NCBI GenBank assembly: GCA_017550335.1
Contig: JAFZPM010000043.1
Span: forward strand, 1-64,000
Reading direction: 5' to 3'
DNA from: Paludibacteraceae bacterium
GTDB taxonomy: Bacteria; Bacteroidota; Bacteroidia; Bacteroidales; Paludibacteraceae
DNA: 64,000 nt
Position 1 is the stretch's first letter, and each line of letters starts with the position of its first letter. The position numbers and the translations under genes are program-made. Positions 55,603-61,227 of the stretch are shown here, piece by piece. Below the pieces are notes generated by a model that was given only the letters and a program-made list of their open reading frames with translations, was not told the DNA's origin and ran no database searches.

Positions 55603-56473
55603 TTATTTCTTGTCTCCAAACAACAGTTTCAATTGTTTGTCAAAATCACTCATGATTTCACGATCTTGAATGATGCGGAACTTATCGTATTCAGTAAGTG
55701 CTTTTTCTACCGCTTGCTCATGCGTCACACTTCCTGCATCTGGCAGTATTCACTCGATAACCCACTGCAATGACAACATCGAGGTTGTACATCATCACCT
55801 CTCCAGACCATTTGTCCGAAGGTATCCTAATTTTTCGGATAGTGTCGGACAAATGGATCTCTCCACTTTCATCAATCTGCTTTAGATGGTAGTTGACAGT
55901 ACGTACATCTATTCCAAACAACTCAGCCATTCTCTGCTGTGAAAGCCAAAATGTTTTGGTGTCGAAGACAACTTGAACCTGCACCTTCCCTCGTCCACTT
56001 TTATACATCAAGATGGAAGATTCCATGCTTCTCATGGCTACATCAGGAGTCATAGTCGCACTGAAATACTGCTGTGCTGCTTTCACCATCTTTTTCTTTT
56101 GGTCAGCATTCATAACGACAGCCATACAAGCAGCGCGTGATAGGTGGATACTCGTCACTTCTCTAACAGCACCACTGCCTAGTTCTGCCATCTCAGTAAT
56201 TTCCACAAAGTGATCGCCAAGATGATAACCCTTCTGTGTAGTCCATGCCTGTGCCTTTGCTATGACACGTTCAAAGTTCCAGTACTTGCCATAGCCCATC
56301 ACACGTGCCAACTTACGCGAGTTCCACCATTCCCTGCCATCTGCATCAACCTCCCTTAACTGCTCGAATGGAGATTGAAGTGCTGGAATATTGTCGTTAT
56401 TATTCATGTCATTATTGTCTTTTGCAACTATCATATCAGTATAGTTCTTTCGAATCGTACTCAAAAGGTACAA
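55603..56473 (-). pseudogene. Bro-N/RhuM fusion gene with internal deletion and frameshift
   Basis: From 56473 (or Met 56434) the frame encodes a DinD/Bro-N-like part (SPFEQLREVDADGREWWNSR, HFVEITEMAELGSGAVRE, IHLSRAACMAVVMNADQ), then a RhuM part (FDTKTFWLSQQRMAELFGID, YNLDVVIAVGYRVN). It then runs out of frame and stops at 55718. In another frame the next ~40 residues to a stop at 55603 (HEQAVEKALTEYDKFRIIQD, SDFDKQLKLLFG) are a RhuM C-terminus. The ~80 residues expected between them are missing, so a deletion disrupted the gene. Confidence 0.7.
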
Positions 56474-56596
56474 ACTGTTTTATCCTTTTCATCCTATCTT
56501 TGTGAACTAACGAGTTTTCCTCGGTAGTTGCCGAGAATTTCTCGGTAACTGACTCTTTCTTCATTTGCCATGATTATCATAACAGTCCACGCACAA

Positions 56597-56656
56597 AGCG
56601 CACACTTCTGCAAATGTAAAAAATAATCACCAATCGGAGGGAGGTCGGGGAGATTT
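56597..56656. repeat. 60-bp imperfect direct repeat, copy 2 (promoter side of the RhuM-like gene)
   Basis: Second copy of the block at 55437, upstream of the Bro-N/RhuM gene. The two copies bracket that gene at a distance of 1160 bp. Confidence 0.75.
56610..56617 (-). promoter_or_regulatory. -7 element driving the Bro-N/RhuM gene
   Basis: TACATTTG on the minus strand inside repeat copy 2, an exact TAnnTTTG match, about 140 nt before the first Met. The equivalent site in copy 1 is at 55450-55457. Confidence 0.5.
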
Positions 56657-56728
56657 TCTTTCCGCCCTCTGCACGGAGGTGATTTATGGATTCTCTGTGA
56701 TGAACGATAGAATGCCTTCGCGGGTTTT

Positions 56729-56789
56729 CTGTCCACTTTTTCTGTCCACCTTCGAAGTTTTCTGTCCACCTCAATCATTCTTTGTCCAC
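56729..56789. repeat. Four spaced copies of YTGTCCAC
   Basis: CTGTCCAC at 56729, 56742 and 56762 and TTGTCCAC at 56782, each in a pyrimidine-rich setting. The last overlaps the end of the small winged-helix frame. The octamer also occurs at the ends of the IS4-type element. Confidence 0.5.
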
Positions 56790-56885
56790 CACCTCCCAAT
56801 GCCCACTATAACCACTTCCCACATAATGAATGTGAGGCATTTTAGCTATATGACGTTTGATGGTTCTCACTCCTTTTTTACTCAT
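56775..56885 (-). pseudogene. 36-codon winged-helix remnant of an AlbA_2-type gene
   Basis: ATG 56885 overlaps the stop of the YhcG-type gene. The frame gives KKGVRTIKRHIAKMPHIHYV then SGYSGHWEVVDKE. It matches the C-terminal winged helix of the AlbA_2 protein encoded at 58276 (RDMNLIRYVGSNKTGHWEII). Only this end remains, so it is most likely the 3' scar of a second such gene, though translation by coupling is possible. Confidence 0.6.
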
Positions 56886-58207
56886 TGCTTCAACCGTTTT
56901 GCCTCCTTTAACTCCTTCTGTACAAGTTGCACACGCTCAGCCAGTTGTTCTTGGCTTGGCAAAGCATCCTTTATTTTGATGTTGTTGTATGTAGCTACAC
57001 CCATTGGAGTGCTGATGCCTTTGAATGACCATTGGACGTCTATTTTTTCCATATCGGAACATACAAGCAAACCTATAGTCGGATTGTCTTCATCAGACTT
57101 CAACAACTCGTCAACGGCATTGACGTAATAATTTAGCTTCCCTGCAAATTCAGGCTCAAACGGCTTGGCTTTCAACTCGCAGACAATATAACATCGCAGG
57201 CGTATGTGATAGAACAGCAAGTCTATCTTACGAGAACGACCACCCACAATAAGTTCCTTCTGTCTGCCAAGAAAGGCAAACCCTGTTCCCATCTCCAACA
57301 AAAGGTCTGTCACATTCTTTGTGAGCGCTTGTTCCAACTCTGCCTCGTTATAGATCTCATGTTCAACTGTTGCAAAACCGAAGTTATAGTTTTCTTTCAG
57401 AACCTCCTGAACAAGTTTACTTTGCAATGCCGGCATATGATCAGTGAAGTTGTTGACAATCTTGCCTTGATGTTCGTAAAGATTTGCCTTAATACAATTG
57501 ATCAGTGCATTACGGCTTAACCCTTGTTCTATGGTCTTGTCCACGTAGAATAATGCTTCATCAATGGATTTACATTTAGTTATTATCTCTACGTGATGTC
57601 TCCATGGAACGAGTGCAAATGGTTGTGGAAATGCCATGCCGATTTCTTCATCAGTTTTTGAAACCAGTCGCTGAGTTTCTCCAACAGCTTGTTGGAGTTT
57701 TAGGCCCCTTTGATTATCAGAAGATTGTATTTCCCCACCAACCTGGTGGAGTTTCTCTGAACACAAATCTCCACCAACTTGGTGGAGTTTTGCTGCATGT
57801 TGTTTTTCAAGCATTTGTAATTCTGCACCAGTTTGGTGCAGAATCGCATGTTCTGTTTGAGTATAGAACAGATACCACTTTTTCATGTACCAAAGATTGG
57901 AAGTTGAGAATCCATCCGCATCAGGGAACTCACGCTTCAAATCCAAACTCACCTGTTCAACCACTCCTGCTCCCCAACGTTCTTCGGCTTTCTTTTGTAC
58001 CAAGTCACGCCCCAGTTGCCAGTTGAACAACAGTTTCTCACTATTCACTTTTAGGGCGGCTTTCACTTGCGCCGAACGATAGCGATGCTTGATATCCGCT
58101 ATCCAATGGACATACTCCTCGTCCAGGTGAATGTTGTGCGATTTGACGAACATCGTTTCTTTGTCACCTCGCATCTCTTTTGAAATTTTCTTTGTCATCT
58201 TGATCAT
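56882..58207 (-). CDS. YhcG-type PD-(D/E)XK nuclease (DUF1016)
   Basis: A 441-aa protein. The N-terminal DUF1016 domain has YRSAQVKAALKVNSEKLLFN, LGRDLVQKKAEERWGAGVVE and FSTSNLWYMKKWY. The C-terminal nuclease domain has FLGRQKELIVGGRSRKIDLLFYH, then IVCELKAKPFEPEFAGKLN, with the D...ExK catalytic residues. Between them (about residues 120-175) lies a repetitive linker: LHQTGAEL, LHQVGGDL, LHQVGGEI and LQQAVGET. Family members are linked to foreign-DNA defence and RM neighbourhoods; exact function unknown. Confidence 0.85.
   Translation of the reverse strand: MIKMTKKISKEMRGDKETMFVKSHNIHLDEEYVHWIADIKHRYRSAQVKAALKVNSEKLLFNWQLGRDLVQKKAEERWGAGVVEQVSLDLKREFPDADGFSTSNLWYMKKWYLFYTQTEHAILHQTGAELQMLEKQHAAKLHQVGGDLCSEKLHQVGGEIQSSDNQRGLKLQQAVGETQRLVSKTDEEIGMAFPQPFALVPWRHHVEIITKCKSIDEALFYVDKTIEQGLSRNALINCIKANLYEHQGKIVNNFTDHMPALQSKLVQEVLKENYNFGFATVEHEIYNEAELEQALTKNVTDLLLEMGTGFAFLGRQKELIVGGRSRKIDLLFYHIRLRCYIVCELKAKPFEPEFAGKLNYYVNAVDELLKSDEDNPTIGLLVCSDMEKIDVQWSFKGISTPMGVATYNNIKIKDALPSQEQLAERVQLVQKELKEAKRLKQ
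57679..57843. repeat. Four DNA hairpin repeats inside the YhcG linker
   Basis: Palindromic blocks at 57679-57697, about 57734-57750, 57769-57787 and 57821-57843. Each has a stem of six to ten bp and a 3-nt loop (for example CTCCACCA-ACT-TGGTGGAG). Each encodes LHQ/LQQ plus Gly/Glu. Confidence 0.8.
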
Positions 58208-58275
58208 TTACAGGTTCTGCACGAGTATAAAACAAATGCCATTGTTTCATGTATCTCAATCTTGTCTCGATTTAC

Positions 58276-59769
58276 TCAATGGTTGGATTTGTTTTCAATA
58301 ATTTCCCAATGTCCAGTCTTATTACTACCCACATACCTGATAAGATTCATGTCACGAAGAACGTAGAGATCTCGCTTGATAGTTATAATACTCATATTCA
58401 AAGCCTCAGATAGGGTCATAGCATTTATCGTATCATTTATCGTATCATTTATCGTATCATTTACCGTATCATTTACCGTGCCATTTTTAATTATCTCATA
58501 AATTTTACATTGTCTATCAGTCATTTTGCTAATTTTTACCGTGCCATTTATCGTGTCATCTTTCTGATCGGTATTTGGGTGTTCGAACTCCTTTTCTGAT
58601 GTCCACTCCGCCTTCAATATCGCCTTCAAAATAAATGCGTCGACATGGAACGATGGGATGATGCAGCCTTTTGTCTCCAGTTCATTGCATATACGGTCAA
58701 TACCTTCGCCAAACTCCTTGACATACTTGTATGCCTTGAGGTATTGGGCAATCTTTGGATTACGGGAGAAATGGGTATGGCGTATGTTGTCAGGTCTCAC
58801 CAGCCCTGGCAAATCACCTGGAGTCTCGAAGACAAGGCGGTCATCGAACATCTTAATCTGTATCTCTGTCCCTTTGATGTTGTATGCCCTGTGGCAGCAG
58901 CTATTAACCACCATCTCTTGTATGGCATACTTTGAGTAGTTGCGACGGGTGACAAATTGTCCATGCTCGCCCAGGAACGAATGTTCGCGAACTTGAGTTT
59001 CCAAATAGTCAATTGTACTTCGAACTTGCTGAAGGATGGCTCCTTCAAATGTTACATCCTTGACGACATTCATTTCCCTGCCTACTTTTTCCTCATTTCC
59101 CTCGTAGCGGATGAAACGAGTGCGAGCACGTGGGAAAAAACGTTGCGGATTCTTGCCGAAGAGAAGAATGCAAGCGGTACTTATTTTCTGCTTCCCATCT
59201 ATCTCTGTTATAAACTCGTTGTTCTCTCGCAGATACTCCATGCCGGACTTCCCATAGCCAACGATACTCCTATAATCATCGACAAGATTCATGTCAATAT
59301 CATCGATGGTAGCGCCATAAACATCTTTGTCTTCGTAGTAGCGTTCGCCTTTGTCATAGAATAGTTGCATGCGCTCGTCAAAGTTGAGTTTCTTGCTTTT
59401 GTCGCCTACTCGCATGAAACATTCGTCTGCTTGATTAGTATGAAGTTGAACGCTCGCAGGAATGTACATAAGCAGAATACGAGTTCCCCGCCCTTCATGA
59501 TTCGTGCATGGCAGATACTCGCACCTAACCTTCACAGATGGATTGCAGAAATCGAATGGAACTCGAAGCAATTCATTTAGCCGTTCCTCATTCCCATCAA
59601 CGCCTTCAATTTTTCGCGTCTTGTCCGAAACGCCAATGGCAAGTACACCGCCATCTGCATTAGCCATAGCCACAATGGGTATTGCTAACGCCTTGGGATC
59701 TATCTGAATGCTTTTACAATCGAATGTCTGAGATTCTTTGCGAGTCTGTATTTCTTCTATTGTCATCAT
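58276..59769 (-). CDS. AlbA_2/Schlafen-type ATP-binding protein with C-terminal winged helix
   Basis: A 497-aa protein. The N-terminal AlbA_2 domain is ESQTFDCKSIQ with VAMANADGGVLAIGVSD. The middle has an HATPase_c_4-like part (YAIQEMVVNSCCHRAYN, IKMFDDRLVFETPGDLPGLV, EFGEGIDRICNEL). The C-terminus is a winged helix (MTDRQCKIYEIIKN, SEALNMSIITIKRDLYVLRDMNLIRYVG) interrupted by an NDTI/NDTV tandem repeat. Often annotated as a RecG-like or DNA-binding regulator. It is about 70 nt upstream of the YhcG-type gene on the same strand. Confidence 0.83.
   Translation of the reverse strand: MMTIEEIQTRKESQTFDCKSIQIDPKALAIPIVAMANADGGVLAIGVSDKTRKIEGVDGNEERLNELLRVPFDFCNPSVKVRCEYLPCTNHEGRGTRILLMYIPASVQLHTNQADECFMRVGDKSKKLNFDERMQLFYDKGERYYEDKDVYGATIDDIDMNLVDDYRSIVGYGKSGMEYLRENNEFITEIDGKQKISTACILLFGKNPQRFFPRARTRFIRYEGNEEKVGREMNVVKDVTFEGAILQQVRSTIDYLETQVREHSFLGEHGQFVTRRNYSKYAIQEMVVNSCCHRAYNIKGTEIQIKMFDDRLVFETPGDLPGLVRPDNIRHTHFSRNPKIAQYLKAYKYVKEFGEGIDRICNELETKGCIIPSFHVDAFILKAILKAEWTSEKEFEHPNTDQKDDTINGTVKISKMTDRQCKIYEIIKNGTVNDTVNDTINDTINDTINAMTLSEALNMSIITIKRDLYVLRDMNLIRYVGSNKTGHWEIIENKSNH
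58423..58482. repeat. Five in-frame 12-bp tandem units in the AlbA_2 gene
   Basis: ATTTATCGTATC three times, then ATTTACCGTATC and ATTTACCGTGCC. They encode (reverse strand) a run of NDT(I/V) tetrapeptides inside the winged-helix linker. Unit length keeps the frame whatever the copy number. Confidence 0.85.
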
Positions 59770-59814
59770 TTCCGCTTATCCCTTTTGACTGGAACTCCCC
59801 CCCCTATCTGTCGT

Positions 59815-60738
59815 TTATCGCGATATTTGCCAATAGAATTCTCTCGCTCTTCTGGTTCTTTCGTTCAATTGCTCGCGGAAAAGGGAATCCACGAATTCGT
59901 CTTGGCTTATGATGTCGATGTTTGTGATTTCAAGCAATCTTCTGTTATCCAAGATATTATCTTTTTCGACATGCAAATCAAAGTGACTTGATCCGGATTC
60001 TAGCAGGTCCCAGTTCTCTTTGGATGTGTATAGTATATCGTCTCTTGTTTCCACCCATAGGACATTGAATGCATAATCGTACTCGCCACTGACAAAATCC
60101 AACGTGTCTTTGTCGTCGACGGGATTTTGTGTAAACAAATTAATATATGGATCCACCTTGACACAAAAATAGTTGAAACTTATATTTGGGTTGGCGGAAC
60201 CTTCTTTTGACACTTTGCTTACAATTCCTCCCAATGCTCTTATTTCATTGTCATAAACAACCGCATCGGGTGATATTTTTTTATATATCCAGGGATATGG
60301 ATAGATATTTGGATATTCCTTTTCTTCCAGCGTGTAGTTCACCTTAGCGTATTTATTGAACGAGGTGTCCCTTTTTATGCTTTCGCGGATGTCGTTGATC
60401 TTCTTCCATGCGGAATCGCAAAGGGGGCTGGTGTACTGATGGTATTTTTCGTGGAATCCCTCCATCATATCTTTGTCCATCGCCTTCTTACGGTATTCCA
60501 CAATATCACGATAAGTCACATCCCCGTATTTTAGGAACAGCTCCTTTCCGAATTGTCTCACATATGATTCCTCTGACCCAATATATGCAAGCGCTTTTTC
60601 TAGTCCCAGGTCGCTATGATTCTTGCATATTTCGACCATCTCTTTATTGCTGAGCGGTTCGGTAATGGGTTTGTCAATGGCTGATTTACAAGATGTTAAT
60701 GCACAAATGACACTTAAAATAAAGTACGTCTTTTTCAT
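59815..60738 (-). CDS. Hypothetical lipoprotein
   Basis: A 307-aa protein with a lipoprotein signal (FILSVICALTSC, Cys17). The mature part is helical and charged, with Tyr/Asp-rich stretches (YPNIYPYPWIYKKISPDAVVYDNEIRALGG). No family is recognised. A minus-strand -7 match lies at 60841-60848. It separates island 2 from the secreted metallopeptidase gene. Confidence 0.65.
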   Translation of the reverse strand: MKKTYFILSVICALTSCKSAIDKPITEPLSNKEMVEICKNHSDLGLEKALAYIGSEESYVRQFGKELFLKYGDVTYRDIVEYRKKAMDKDMMEGFHEKYHQYTSPLCDSAWKKINDIRESIKRDTSFNKYAKVNYTLEEKEYPNIYPYPWIYKKISPDAVVYDNEIRALGGIVSKVSKEGSANPNISFNYFCVKVDPYINLFTQNPVDDKDTLDFVSGEYDYAFNVLWVETRDDILYTSKENWDLLESGSSHFDLHVEKDNILDNRRLLEITNIDIISQDEFVDSLFREQLNERTRRAREFYWQISR

Positions 60739-60840
60739 GATTCTGAATATTAAAACATAGGTTCTGAAAATTTATCTTCTCAACAGTCGCCAGAACCTAA
60801 CTAAGCGTATGTTGAAAAGCCTTTCAATGTGAATGACCCT

Positions 60841-60848
60841 CAAAGGTA
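60841..60848 (-). promoter_or_regulatory. -7 match upstream of the lipoprotein gene
   Basis: TACCTTTG on the minus strand, about 100 nt before the gene at 59815-60738. Confidence 0.4.
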
Positions 60849-60888
60849 ATAAAATGTAAAATATACGCTAATATTTATATATGATAAA

Positions 60889-61083
60889 ATGAGTATTTTA
60901 TACATTTATTATCTATTGTCAATTATTATGGTGTGTGTAGGTGCGGAAATAGACTCATCTCATACATATCGTTTATATTATCAGAATTGGAAATGCAGGT
61001 TGTTTGGTCTGAGGTTAAAAGCTTACATCTATTGTGATGAACCTGACAATGATAGACAAGAAAAGATAGTTCAGGTGGTTTAA
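60889..61083 (+). CDS. Doubtful small ORF
   Basis: A 64-codon frame with a hydrophobic start (ILYIYYLLSIIMVCVG) and a Tyr/Cys-rich remainder. No family likeness. It sits in the 489-nt gap between the lipoprotein and M60-like genes, which otherwise shows only promoter-like AT-rich sequence. It could be a small membrane peptide or noise. Confidence 0.2.
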   Translation: MSILYIYYLLSIIMVCVGAEIDSSHTYRLYYQNWKCRLFGLRLKAYIYCDEPDNDRQEKIVQVV

Positions 61084-61227
61084 ACTGCCTACCTGCTAAA
61101 ACCGCCATTGATTTCCAGAAAAAATTTTTATCTTTGTTACATGCCCGAATGTGGTGTATGGCAATCTTAACAGTGTTTAGCTGTATTTATTTACTTGATA
61201 AAAACAACAAGTCATAAAGTGTGAGCT

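Noticed and set aside
56494..56799. 101-codon minus-strand frame with VDRK/WTEK-like repeats
   Set aside because: Its repeats only reflect the YTGTCCAC octamers, and it reads through the 60-bp promoter repeat; not a plausible protein.
57679..57843. CRISPR-like array
   Set aside because: Palindromes are spaced unevenly, vary in sequence, and lie inside an open coding frame; no spacers or cas genes.
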